DNA from: Polytrichum commune
Lineage: Eukaryota > Streptophyta > Polytrichopsida > Polytrichales > Polytrichaceae
Reading direction: 5' to 3'
Assembly (NCBI GenBank): GCA_950295325.1
Contig: OX485803.1
Location: 68,589,554 to 68,649,553 of the forward strand
DNA: 60,000 nt
In this document: positions 32,455 through 43,551 of the stretch, piece by piece
Numbering within the stretch: position 1 is the stretch's first letter
Layout: every line of letters starts with the position of its first letter
Notes under the pieces: model-generated
Told to the model about the DNA's origin: nothing
The model's input: the letters and a program-made list of their open reading frames with translations, nothing else
Database searches by the model: none
Made by a program: the position numbers and the translations under genes

Positions 32455-35400
32455 CTAAACAGTAGCAGTTTGCTTGTTTGCAAAAGCAACACCCTTCTCG
32501 ATGCTACCCTTCAACTCCGCCTTCAAAGCCTCAACGGCCTTCTTCTCATATTCAGTCAAATCGTTCAAGTCTTCCCCGATGATGGCCTCCACTCCAGCCT
32601 TTCCCAGCTTCACCCGTGTTGCAAAAAATGGCAACTCGGTAACCTGAAAGAGATGAAAACCTTATCACATTAGCTGTTGGCAAACTTGTAAATGTACCAC
32701 CAGTACTCCCATAACTTCTGGCCACTTCAACTAAAAAGATGACAAAATTCGTTTTTCTAGATCCCTTAAATATGCACAAGTCAGATATGCTCATCCTGAT
32801 GTATTTTGGGTCACGTGCCACTCAAAGTCAGCCATTCTAGACAATTAGTTGCATTGATAGACAAAGAGTATCCCCGTAGTTTGCACCTCAGATTGCACAT
32901 AGGCACACTCATAAACATCAGAGTCACCATCCAGAGCACGAATGCAGGACTCAGCAAATCTGGCAGCAGCATATGCCTGCAAATACCAACAGGAACAACA
33001 CATATTCAATCTCAATACTGCACACATAGGCACAGAAAAGCAACAGACTCACAAGTAGAGCATTCCAAGATTGTTTCAAAGCAAGGACAGAGGTTAGCAA
33101 CATGTGTCTTTCAATGTATGACCACTGATGTCAGGAGTTGTAATCCATTCAGAACAGCCAGCTGCCATGAACAACCTTCACCCTGCTCCAACTATTTGAA
33201 ACAAATGCACTTGCTTTAAAAGAACCATGACACTCACCATTGATAGGGTGGCAGAACCAGCACCAGCCTTTGCCTCCACAACCTCCGTACCAGCATTCTG
33301 GATGCGCACTGTCAACTCCTCAATCTCTTCCGGTGTGAATTCCACAGTGGGCTTTGTCTTTGAAAGCAAGGGTAAGATGGTGATGCCTGCATGTCCACCG
33401 ATGACAGGTACATCTACATCAATCAGACCCAACTTCTTCTTCTCTGCCACAAAGGTGTTGGCACGAACCACATCAAGAGATGTCACTCCAAACAGCTTCC
33501 GTGGGTCATACACACCCTTGGCCTTCAGAACCTCAGCAGCGATGGGGACAGTGGAGTTCACTGGGTTGCTGATGATGTTGATCATTGCCTGTGCCAAAAA
33601 ACTCAACAAATTACTGCTTTGTACAACTTCTCACCCTTCCTCTACAAAGTGGTTACTGTTATTGTGCATCCAGGTTGTTAGAACTTGTGCAGGTGATAAA
33701 GAGTGTGAAACCAGTACAGAAATCAAAAGGGCACAACTACCAGCAGCTAAGAGATAAGTGGAATCTCTAAACAACATATTCTCTCTTCTGCGCTCTTGTA
33801 TACATCTGTGACCTAATAATCACCAGTAGCTTATGTGACAAATGCACAAAGAGGCTCAATTCTTGTCCGCATCACAAGCACAGCTGCAAAATGAACTGCT
33901 CTTGCTTACACAACCTCAGGGCCTTACATTGGGAGCATTGTCTGCAACAGACTCCACAAGAGTCCTCACGATACTGGCATTGATGTTGAACAGATCATCC
34001 CTGGTCATGCCAGGCTTTCGTGGCACTCCTGCTGGGATAACCACAAGGTCTACGTCCGTCAATGCTGCGGCCAGCTCTGCAGCTCCAGTGTAAGCTGAAA
34101 CCTGCAAAAAACACACACATTCGTCAACATCCTTTGATGTAACGTATTCAGCATCTACAGACTAACCGTCATGCTAAAACAGTTACCGAACGACAAGCAC
34201 AGCATTGTATGAGTAAAATAATGTCAAACTTATAATACAATTGCTGTTTTCCATGGCTGCTCAACTGGAATGTAAACAGTGGGTTTTGAGGCAAGCTGTC
34301 CAGTTCCAGTGAATCACGTCATTTATTGGACCATTGAAGAGTTTCGATTGGCCTATGAACATCAGAAGATATGGAACCGCAAAATTACCTGGGCAGGGGT
34401 GTTGCAGTGGCTAAGATCGGCAGCCACGCCCTTCACATTCGCAATATCGTACAGGCGGAGGTCAGAAACGAGGGGAGACATCTTGATGAGAAGAGAAAGT
34501 GGTTGACCGATTCCTCCAGCAGCTCCCAAGATCGCCACCTTGTAGGTGGATGCCCTCGCTTGACCTGGGGTCACCATTCTATCGACGTACCTGCAGGTTT
34601 AACAACTATATTGTGAGCAGGAATACAGGGAATGCACGTTCCAACACATCAAGTGAGAACAACAATCTGTACAAGCCACACTGAAATGGGAGTCAGATGG
34701 ATACTTCCAAAGCAGAATTGATGTGGATAGAGCATGATCTGTGGCCAGTGGAAGCCATACTTTGCGAAAACAGGGCTCCTCTGCAACATCGCAAGAGAGT
34801 CACCACCAAAGTGGCAGCTGGTAGCCGACGATGCACCATTGCTTTTTAGCCCGGAGAAGGAATTCAGTGCTACCTTCTGAGAATTTACACACATCAAAGT
34901 CCTGCTAGCCCTGCAGCCAACACTAAAAAGTCCTTCAATAAACAAAATGAGACTCACATTCAATCACTACGATCCAATAGAGTAATTGTTTATAGAATAG
35001 TCTAATGCAGACGTGGTGGTTTTCAATGACCCCAAAGAATCCCAAGCCCAAAAAACAGCGATAAATCCCCCTCCACTCCACTCAAAGGGAGCTGGAAAAA
35101 AAAAATCGACAATGCGATCAGGATTGCCCTAGAATCAAATCACAAGACGCAGAGGGTTAACCACGCGGATCGCATTTACTTAAATCTCATACTCCACCTG
35201 GAAACCAACGTCGAACTACAACAATGGCACTCGAACCAGAAACAAGATCCTCACAAGTCGATCTCACAACTAACCTAACCTACCGTTCACGAATAAGAAA
35301 AAAGAATTGCCTAAAGCGCGAATGTGGCCAAAGGTTGAGGTGAACCCCGGTGTGCACTGACCTGGATGAGGTGATGCGGGAGTGGATTGCTCCCGAGGGG

Positions 35401-35462
35401 CCACACGACACTTTGGTGAAACTCGCGACTCCGGTTGCTCCTACTGCTGCAGCCATTGCCAT
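32455..35462 (-). CDS. Plastid NAD-dependent malate dehydrogenase, copy 1 (7 exons)
   Basis: The enzyme interconverts malate and oxaloacetate with NAD(H) in the plastid. Exons on minus: 35362-35462, 34761-34910, 34389-34590, 33928-34101, 33238-33588, 32887-32976, 32455-32643. All introns are GT-AG and phases join to 419 codons including stop. Exons 1-2 encode a transit peptide; its SFSGLKS resembles SFTGLKS of Arabidopsis plastid NAD-MDH. Exon 3 has the NAD-binding [20 protein letters not shown] and [18 protein letters not shown]. Exon 4 has [20 protein letters not shown] with substrate arginines. Exon 5 has [25 protein letters not shown] and the catalytic-His motif [13 protein letters not shown]. 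The frame is intact, with start at ATG 35462. A MITE lies 226 bp upstream. Exons 3-7 differ from copy 2 at about 12 of 334 residues. Confidence 0.93.
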
Positions 35463-35662
35463 TGCAAGTATGGCGATGGCGAGGACGGGAAGAGCGGTTG
35501 GAAGTTGAGGAATGAAGCAAAGGAATGGGGTTTGCGAAGCGAATGCTAAACCCACGGAGGAGAGCCGAGTGTGAAGTTAGTTGAGAAAGAGAGACTGGAG
35601 AGTCGAACGGTGAACGTCCAAGGAAGGACGGACGGACGGATGGACGGACGGAAAAGATGCCA

Positions 35663-35688
35663 CGGTATCTTCCAGGGAGCAGGGCTAA
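35663..35688. other. Boundary between the MDH-1 5' region and a MITE
   Basis: The GGACGGACGGATGGACGGAC tract just before (about 35628-35650) is a short GGAC-rich simple repeat in the probable 5' flank. TAA at 35686-35688 is the left target-site duplication of the adjacent MITE. Confidence 0.5.
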
Positions 35689-36187
35689 GGGCCACTTCAC
35701 ACACGAGACTGACATCCCGTGACCAGTACACTTCAGGCACTCTCATTGGTGGAAAAGGCGGGGCCGGTCCAAGTTCGCTTCACACTACGCTTGAGGGACC
35801 AACGGAGTATGTGAATGCAAGATGGGTGTAAAGTCTACATGGATTCCTACATGGCATCAAATGGATCATGTTTCGTGGTCACTTGGATTATTTTCAAAAA
35901 CCACCTCTTGGAGGTAGGCCTAACACAAAACCGGGAGATCATGGCATTCCGACCGTTCACAACTGTTGGTTTATTATGTTTTATCATGTGTAAGGACCCG
36001 CATGAATAGAAAGTCATTGAAATAGCATTTGGTTGAGGGACCGGTTACATATGACTTCACACTACATTTGAGGATCCATGACCACACTACATGATTTTGG
36101 AGGTGTGTTGGGACAGCCTTTGGACACTTTCTTTTGGGCTCTCACAATTTCATGGTCACGGCTCTTGGCTCGTGTGTGAAGTAGCCC
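35689..36187 (-). mobile_element. Tourist-like MITE family A, copy 3, upstream of MDH-1
   Basis: 499 bp bounded by GGGCCACTTCACACACGAG and, inverted, GGGCTACTTCACACACGAG (18 of 19 match). TAA flanks both sides directly (35686-35688, 36188-36190), the PIF/Harbinger (Tourist) signature. Orientation is opposite to copies 1, 2 and 4. It encloses a 64-codon frame (ATG 35815) also open in copy 1 only. Confidence 0.85.
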
Positions 36188-36766
36188 TAAGGGAATATCC
36201 ATGTCTCTCTATACACTCATAATATTGGCAGTTATGATGTTTAGAGCATCTTCACACATTATATACCAAATGCTAACACAAAGGGGTGTGAAATCGGGTA
36301 ACATTACTTTAGAGCAGAGTACCCGTTTCATTATATGTCCCACATGTTCACTCTATATGGGCTTCGTAAACTGTGGGTCATGTGATCAAAACTAATATTT
36401 TACAATACACAAGGCTTCACATGGAAGTGGTTGAAGCTAAGATTTCATATACTCAAAGATTGTGAGGTCTTGATAGTTGATTATCTTATAGTGGAGTTGA
36501 AAGTTGGGCCACAACAAACCCAAAGCTAGTCCGGCCTGGGAGAGCTTTGTGGGGTCCGCCATCGGTACAATAGTGGTTGGGCCTAACAATGGGGTCTAGC
36601 TCCTGGGCTAAACCTGACATTGTCTTGTTGCAAGGCCTTGCATTGTTAACAAGTGAATGTGTTATTATATGTCCTCACTTCTTCTTAATTGGTCGCTTAT
36701 GTAACTTATTTGAGGGAGCATTGCATGCTATGTGCCTATTTGCCAAGGCTTGTATGTAAGGGCCGG
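36188..36766. other. Unassigned stretch between MITEs
   Basis: No gene motif or repeat edge was seen. Confidence 0.4.
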
Positions 36767-37851
36767 TTCACACAGGGTCCCAAGTTTGAAGGGCCACTAA
36801 TTGCACAAGCCAACAGCCGTGATCATGAAGAGCCCAAAAGACGCATCCGAAATCATGTAATGTGGCCCTCAAGTGTAGTGTGAAGTCATATGTGATGAGG
36901 CCCTCAACCAATTGCTATTTCAAGGAGTTTCTATCACTACAAGGATTTTACACATGATAAAATATAATAATCAATAGTTGTGAGATTTTGGAGCACCATG
37001 GTCTCCCGGTTTTGATTTAGGCCTACCTCCAAGAAGTGGTTTTTGAAATAAACCAAATGACCATAAAACATGATCCATTCAATGCCATGTAGGAATCCAT
37101 GTAGACTTTACATTAATCTTGCATTCACATACTCCGTTGGTCCCTCAAGTGTAGTGTGAAGCGAACTTGGACCGGCTCCACCTTTTCCACCAATGAGAGT
37201 GCTTCAAATGCAATAGTCATTGGCCCTCAGTCTCGTGTGTGAAGCGGCCCTAAGTCCCAAGGAGTGTTAGGGAAGGATTTTGGGCATAATCTGTCAAGAT
37301 CCTAGTATTTTCAATATCAATCAATTACATGTTGACATCTTTTGGGTTTTCTTTATTAAATATTCCATACAGTCCCCTAAATTCGTCGGTTATTTTCCTA
37401 AAGTCTTGAATTTGAACTGGTTACTTCTCAAACTCAACAAGTTCAGTTGTAACTAGTTGTCAAATCTCCCCATTCATTTTCCCAAGTCACTTGAGGCCAA
37501 TCTGTGCAATTTCAACCATTGAAGAGCATGGAATTTGGGACTTACCACTTCACACGGGGTCCCAAGTCCTAAGTCCCAAGTACGACATAAATGTCTATGT
37601 GGCAAAACTTTTTAGCACTAAGGCTTGGGATAAGTTGTGTTGAGAGTTGGGCCAAGTGAAAAGCTAGACCCAACTCTCAACATAAGTTTGCGAGTTTCTT
37701 TGCATGAAATAATCTAGATCCAACTTTTATAAATTTAAAACATATAAATCATAGTTTAATGGTTTTTTGAAGCTCATAATCTACGACTTTGCCTCCATGT
37801 TGGGACTTGCTAACATAAGTGGGACTTGGGACCCCATGTGAACCAACTCTA
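36767..37851. repeat. Family B repeat ends (GGGTCCCAAGT) around a nested MITE
   Basis: GGGCCGGTTCACACAGGGTC at 36769 starts after TAA. A related end CCACTTCACACGGGGTCCCA starts near 37546, and its inverted partner ACTTGGGACCCCATGTGAAC ends near 37846. 37546-37851 is therefore a ~300-bp inverted-repeat element. The 36769 end belongs to a second copy disrupted by MITE A copy 4. Confidence 0.5.
36791..37250 (+). mobile_element. Tourist-like MITE family A, copy 4, nested
   Basis: 460 bp, collinear with copies 1 and 2. The right end CTCGTGTGTGAAGCGGCCC is followed by TAA; GAA precedes the left end (a mutated TAA). It sits inside a family B repeat (CCCAAGTTTGAA before, TAAGTCCCAAGG after). Confidence 0.75.
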
Positions 37852-37985
37852 AGGGCCACTTTACACATGAGATTGAAGGCCCATGACCATTGCATTGTAA
37901 GATCTCTCATTTATCAAAAAAGTTGAAACCATCCAAGTTCACCTCACGCTATTAGGTGAAGACCCAAGGGCCAATACATATACAT

Positions 37986-38035
<50 letters not shown>

Positions 38036-38187
38036 GAAAAAGCTACATAAATTCCTACACAACAAACTATGGACAATGTTTCATGGTTGGCCAGAATTTG
38101 CATCAGGCCCACCTCCAATAGGTAGGCCTCACCCAAATTCCGGCATATCGTGTCAAAGTTAAGGGCCCTAGACACTATCACTTACTA
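37852..38187 (-). mobile_element. Tourist-like MITE family A, diverged copy 5 with internal (GATA)n
   Basis: The left end GGGCCACTTTACACATGAG follows TAA. Internal blocks (CCATCCAAGTTCACCTCACG, ATTCCTACA, CCACCTCCAATAGGTAGGCC) correspond to copy 3 in order. The right part is degraded. A GATA tract lies where copy 3 has AAGATGGGTGTAAAG. Confidence 0.6.
37985..38034 (+). repeat. (GATA)n microsatellite, about 12 units
   Basis: An uninterrupted TAGA/GATA tract inside MITE A copy 5. Confidence 0.92.
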
Positions 38188-38906
38188 AGGGATGGTTCAC
38201 ACCTATGATTAACTATTGATTTTAATTGCTAAATCTACCAATCTTAAAGATGAATTAACCTAACTTCAAATTAACCTTAATGTCATTTCATTCACACCTA
38301 TAGCTATTGTTACCAAAGATGTCACCTATGTAGCACGGGTTACTACACCATTTACAATATTTAGTCTCACATACACTATTTGCGAAGGGCGTGAACTAGA
38401 TGCTTAGAGGTCCCAAAGTGTCACGTCCACTAACTATCAACATGACACTAATTGTCAACATAAATAACTTTTTGAGTGAAAAATATTTAAATTACGACAT
38501 TATAGTTTACGACATTAAGATACTTGAGATGATAGTTTTGTGTTTTCGTATGCAAGGGAATATATTATGGAGCATACTTGATGTGAAGTGTTGTTTGTGC
38601 ATACCCTTAGTCAAGTTGTAGACTATTATGTAACATAAGCATACTCCTCATAACATTTATTGAACATACTCATGCCAAGATATTAGTAAGCGCACTTGAG
38701 CAAAGTACCAGGAGTGACACTAATGATGAAGTTGTTGATCATTAGTGTAACCTAGCATATACCTCAAAAAGGATAAGGAACACTATTATGCATGTGACAC
38801 TAGACAACATAAACGGTGTACTTCTATTCACACATGACCATCCTTAAACTCACCTTGCGTGCAATGTGTCATCATGTCAATATGTCATTGGATAATTAGC
38901 AAGTCT
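38188..38906. other. Unassigned AT-rich stretch
   Basis: Starts with TAAGGGATGGTTCACACC (38187 onward), resembling the start of another small inverted-repeat family. No right end was found. Confidence 0.4.
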
Positions 38907-39131
38907 CTACACTAAATATCCCAATTTGTGTGTCTTATTATTTGGAGTTACACAATGCAATAATGTCTAACTTGTCAGTTCAATTTTTACTAACGAAAGT
39001 TGAATAGGTTGTTTGGATATTATAAAATATAGACGACTTTTGCATGGTAAAATATTACATTCTTGTTAAATAGTTAAAGCATTGCTCAACTAAGAGTAGT
39101 AACATGCACTAATTGAGATAAATATTGTAGT
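38907..39131. mobile_element. About 225-bp MITE family G, copy 2
   Basis: The left end CTACACTAAATATCCCAATT and the inverted right end CTACAATATTTATCTCAATT form diverged ~30-bp inverted repeats. Length matches copies at 14751 and 40508, and the interior resembles copy 1 (TTGTTTGGATATTATAAAAT, ATGGTAAAATATTACATTC). Confidence 0.6.
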
Positions 39132-39419
39132 CATTGTTATGGCCGGAAAATGTAGCTAACCATCCTAGTACACATGTGGTAAGTTACCACCAAGGTTAGG
39201 CGTTAATTGTGTGGTTAGGTTTTAACTATGCGATGACTTAACCTGACAATGGTAACTTAATGTATGAGGTAAGATAACAATGGGCCAAGTCTGAATGTAG
39301 GTAAAAACAACCATGATGTTAAGAAAAGATACCCATGGATGTGAACCATGCCTAAGTAATTGCCCACTTTTAAGTGAATGCAATTTATTAATAGATACAA
39401 ATGATTGCGTTATAGACCA

Positions 39420-39565
39420 GTAGTGATTATTGCCCAATATTTTTACAAGGAATGACAATAATGTTAGGTTTACATTTAGTGTTAGTGGCACTACACTAGT
39501 GGTTTACAATTAGTATTGAGCAAGACAAACAAAATTGGCGACGCTAAATACAACATTCAATGAAG
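39420..39565 (-). repeat. Partial CTACACTAAATA palindromic-tip repeat
   Basis: Matches the right-hand part of 41735-42114 (TTTACAAGGAATGACAATAA, TTTACAATTAGTATTGAGCA, CTAAATACAACATTCA). Confidence 0.5.
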
Positions 39566-39589
39566 TTAAGAAGTGACAACAAAACACGT

Positions 39590-39905
39590 GTTACAATGAG
39601 ATTGGAGCAAGTGCCTAGAACATAGACACTATTCTAGGTTCAAATAGTCAACATGATTGGGGGGGGGGGGGGGCTATGTGGTCATTGAAGAAAAAGTAAA
39701 TCTTCATTTGACCTTTTATAGTCTTTGCATCTCACTTCCAACTTTAGATGCATGCATTTGAGCATACACCAAAAAGACACATGTTATGATGAGATTGGAT
39801 TATGTGTTCAAAATATAGACACCATTTTAGGTACAATCATAATTAGGAGGGTTTATGTGATCCTTCAAAGAAAAAAAGGGTGTCTTTGCTTTGACTTCTA
39901 ATAAC
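39590..39905 (-). repeat. Dispersed repeat K fragment, tandemly duplicated
   Basis: Two related units start near 39597 (ACACGTGTTACAATGAGATT) and 39777 (ACACATGTTATGATGAGATT), period about 180 bp. A 16-base G run (39659-39674) lies in the first unit. Confidence 0.5.
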
Positions 39906-40507
39906 TTTTGCATCTCAACTCTTGAATCCTAGACGAGATAATTTTCAATCCCATCCAACAGTCAAAATTCTTCATAAAATTTGAAATGCCCACAACAAAG
40001 CTACTCAAGGTTCCATAAGTTAATCATTATTAGCATTGGTAATTTTTTTTGTTATAAATATTTATAAATATTTAATAAAGTTGGTCCAATGTTACAATAA
40101 TAATAATAATATAGAGTAATATTTTGGATATTTACCAAACTTATGGGAATTAATGCTAGTTACACTAGTGGCCTATTTAATATACAAATAAAGAGGAAAT
40201 GAGTCTTCTATTGATTGTTGGTTTATTTAAATCATCTAAACTACAAAGAGGAAGTGCCACTTGCATGTGAACATGAATGACATGTGGATAGTTGCATAAT
40301 GAGGAGGGACAATGACTTCCCATTAAGTTAATAACCTCCACATTTAATGCTCAAGACTGGAAGGCGGATGTGTCCACATTTATAATAGAGTTATGTTCTT
40401 CACATAAGAGACCACGGAAGGAGGAATAATAGAAAGGGGCACTAGTTGAGGAGGCAAGGATTGCATGCAAGAGCGTGGAGCTTGCAGGAGGTAAAGACTC
40501 TAATGCA
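39906..40507. other. AT-rich stretch, nothing recognised
   Basis: Contains a short (AAT)n tract near 40097. No coding signal. Confidence 0.4.
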
Positions 40508-40730
40508 CTACACTATATATGGTATTGAGTGTCACTTACTATATGGAGTTCCACAATGCTATAACAATTTATTGTAATGTAAAATATAACCAAACTAAGA
40601 TGGTAATGTTATATAGTGTCCAATCAACCAATTTGGCCTTTGTTGGTAGAAAATAATATCCAATGTAAAAAGTTATAGCACAAAGTAACTCCACATAGTA
40701 AGTGACACTAAATACCATACAACAGTGTAG
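40508..40730. mobile_element. 223-bp MITE family G, copy 3
   Basis: Long imperfect inverted repeats of about 43 bp: left 40508-40550 starting CTACACTATATATGGTATTG, right 40687-40730 which reads CTACACTGTTGTATGGTATT on minus. No coding capacity. Confidence 0.75.
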
Positions 40731-40850
40731 ACCTTTGAAACTCACAACCCTACCTACATGTATTCCCATTGGTTGAAAACATTATTTGCAACTGTCCTTT
40801 TGTTTTGAATAACTATGTCTTGCTATTGAATACAATTAAGGTATACTCTC

Positions 40851-41325
40851 AAGGCTACTTTTACACTAGAGCTTGAGGGAATGTGACCCACGAGTTGAGA
40901 AGCAAAAGATGGTCCAAGTTCACTTCACACTAAACCTTGAAGGTACAAGGGACCAAAGACATTTGATTGGATTAAAAATATCTATATGGTGTTCTCAATG
41001 CTAGCAAAGTGGATAAGGTTTCATGTCTACAAGATATCGTGTTAGGCCAATTAAAATGAGGTGGGTCTAAAGAGAAACTAGGAGTTGTGGCAATCGATTA
41101 AATTGCCATCGGGTCCTAGTAATATTATACTACCATGGTGGGGATGTAAACCTAAGCATATGTTGTGGTCCTATAACATGGTCCACTTTCACTTTTCACT
41201 AAGTTTGAGGGCCATTAATTGCCAAATTAGATTTCTATTTCCCATAGTTTGGCCTTGGATGCTTTTCAAGGGCTCTTGGATTTTTGTGGTCACAACTCTT
41301 GGTTTGTGTATAAAGTGGCCGTTAA
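40851..41325 (-). mobile_element. Tourist-like MITE family A, highly diverged copy 6
   Basis: Block order follows copy 3: a GGTCCAAGTTCACTTCACAC start, GTGTTAGGCC, a GGTCCACTTTCAC segment, GGGCTCTTGGATTTTTGTGG, then GTCACAACTCTTGGTTTGTG and AAAGTGGCC at the end. The terminal repeats are barely recognisable. Confidence 0.5.
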
Positions 41326-41673
41326 AGTACCAAGGAGCTTATAAGGCCATGTGTACACCAAAGGCATTAGGCCATGACTCTTAAATAACTATGATGGCGT
41401 TTCTTGGATGAGATTGTAGAAGACTTCATGGATTATAGCCCAAAGTCTCTTGAATGGCACAAGCCCTTAGTAAACCCAAATTCCCGCTACAAATCCATCA
41501 GGCCAACCTTTAAGAGCCATCCCGAGAAAAAAAAAACCCTACAATCTTGGCATGCATTATCCATACTTGCCGTGTGAGATTCCATGTACATTATTAATTC
41601 AATGAAAATGTTATGGGATGTGGTCCAAAACTACCCTCATGGAAACCTAAAGTGGGAGCTTGTGACACTCTCA

Positions 41674-41793
41674 AAAAGTCACCATAGCGACATTAATTAC
41701 CATGTGACACTAAATATGCCCTAAGCTCCAAAAACTACACTAAACATGATATTTAGTGTCATATGGTAATTAATGTCGCTATGGTAACTTTTT
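41674..41793. repeat. Long hairpin, 44-nt arms with two mismatches
   Basis: 41674-41717 (ending TGACACTAAATAT) and 41750-41793 (starting ATATTTAGTGTCATATGG) are near-perfect reverse complements around a ~32-base loop. It is built from two inverted copies of the palindromic-tip repeat end. Confidence 0.8.
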
Positions 41794-42114
41794 GGATGAC
41801 ATTTCTTATGAATAAATGAACAAATATTGTCATGTATGATGGATGAGTTCATCCATTGGCCAAAACCATACCTTCTCTTGTCAGCAACTTGTGATGAAAT
41901 ATTTCTCATGGATGATCGAAATTTGGATGAAAAATCTCTGGGTAACTGACAGTATTTGCAACATTGTAAATCTATAATCCCCCAAAACATTTACAAGGAT
42001 TGACAAATAGTGTTGGGTTAACATGCAGCGTTGGTGACACTATATTGCAGTTTACAATTAGTAATGAGCAAGTCTATTAGAATTGATGACAATATTTATT
42101 ATATTTAGTGAACT
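41735..42114 (-). mobile_element. CTACACTAAATA palindromic-tip element, full-length copy
   Basis: Aligns in reverse complement with 29753-30103 throughout, including CATCACAAGTTGCTGAC, GGTTTTGGCCAATGGATGAA and the tips. No coding capacity. Confidence 0.62.
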
Positions 42115-42891
42115 CATAAGGAACTTACAAAAAAGCTTTAAAATTTATCTTTATTTTTTTGGTAAGAAGAGAAAATACCTACAATAGGAGGGAGACGAAG
42201 GAAGAATAAGAAAATCCCATAGAAGGAGGAAGGGTTAGGGGTACTTAACTTACTTGGAAATGAGAAGGTTGGATGGGACCGGAAATATGTCATGTAAGGT
42301 GCTAGAATAATACCATAGTAAATACTAGTCCGTAAGTAGATTCAATCTCAAAAACGAGTAAGATTCAGGTGAGGCATTCACACTATATATTACTAGACTG
42401 GAAAGAAAATAGAGGATCTGAAGCAGATCTGCATCATCCCTCGTCAATTGCAACCTAAGAAGCCTAGCAATTTAGCATTAAGCTCGAGGCAATTTTCAGA
42501 AAACAGGTTACAGTCCACCCTCTATAAGTGTTACCTCTATAAGTGTTAAAATTCCATAAGTGTTAACATTTTTTCTACTCCCTACTTGGGGAGACTATAA
42601 TAACGTTAAGTGTTAAGTGTTAACTGATTGGCTACTCCCCTCTTTGTAATTTTGCCCTCTATATCTGTTAACTTATTATTATACTATATAATACCATAGT
42701 ACAATAAAATATACTATAACATAGCACATGTAATATACTGTAACATACTGTAACATACCCCCATTTAGAGATTATTAGGGTTTAGGATATTGACTGCAAG
42801 TCCCTCCCTCGTCAACTCAGTTTACCCTAGCAGGTTGAGCCAGTCTACCAGCGTTCGAATTTCTGAGAATGTTGTTTTTGAATTTCAGACT

Positions 42892-43551
42892 TGTAGGGCG
42901 AATCACATACCATTAGAAAGCTATTGAGGAGACGATTCCAATGGTAGTAGTTTTGTCGAATTTTGACTTCTAACGAGTGAGTTATGGTTGGCCGAAATCT
43001 GCCTTCCAAGTCTCCTGCGGCAGCGGCGACAAGTTTTGTCTGATTAATTTTGAGGGTGCTGTATTATTTTTTGTGGATAGGGTTTGTGTCCTTGTGGTTT
43101 AGAGTCAGTTTGCATCTGTCTTTCAATTTAATCTAGGACAGTAGAGATGGGGAAGGCTTCAGAGTTCAATTTGGCTCAGAAGAAAGAGATTTTGTTGTAT
43201 CGGCAGAGTCACATACCATTTTGTAGGGCGAATCACATACCATTAGAAAGCTATTGAGGAGATGATTCCAATGGTAGTAGTTTTGTCGAATTCTGACTTC
43301 TAACAAGTGAGTTATGGTTGGCCGAAATCTGCCTTCCAAGTCTCCTGCGGCAGCGGCGGCGAGTTTTGTCTGATTAATTTTGAGGGTGTTGTATTATTTT
43401 TTGTGGATAGGGTTTGTGTCCTTGTGGTTTAGAGTTAGTTTGCATCTGTCTTTCAATTTAATATAGGACAGTATAGATGGGGAAGGCTTCATAGTTCAAT
43501 TTGGCTCAGAAGAAAGAGATTTTGTTGTATCGGCAGAGTCACGTTGAGTCA
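42892..43551 (+). repeat. 330-bp tandem duplication at the pogo transposase 5' end
   Basis: The block from TGTAGGGCGAATCACATACC at 42892 is repeated at 43222 with about nine differences over ~320 bp. It carries the transposase start region: ATG at 43147 in unit 1 and at 43477 in unit 2. Unit 1 reads ATGGGGAAGGCTTCAGAG; unit 2 reads ATGGGGAAGGCTTCATAG, so a stop follows four codons after the ATG. Confidence 0.88.

Noticed and set aside
33227-33757. Open frame of 176 codons on the plus strand, and similar ones at 47015-47461
   Set aside because: They are antisense to exon 5 and its intron in the two malate dehydrogenase genes and persist only because the coding strand is constrained.
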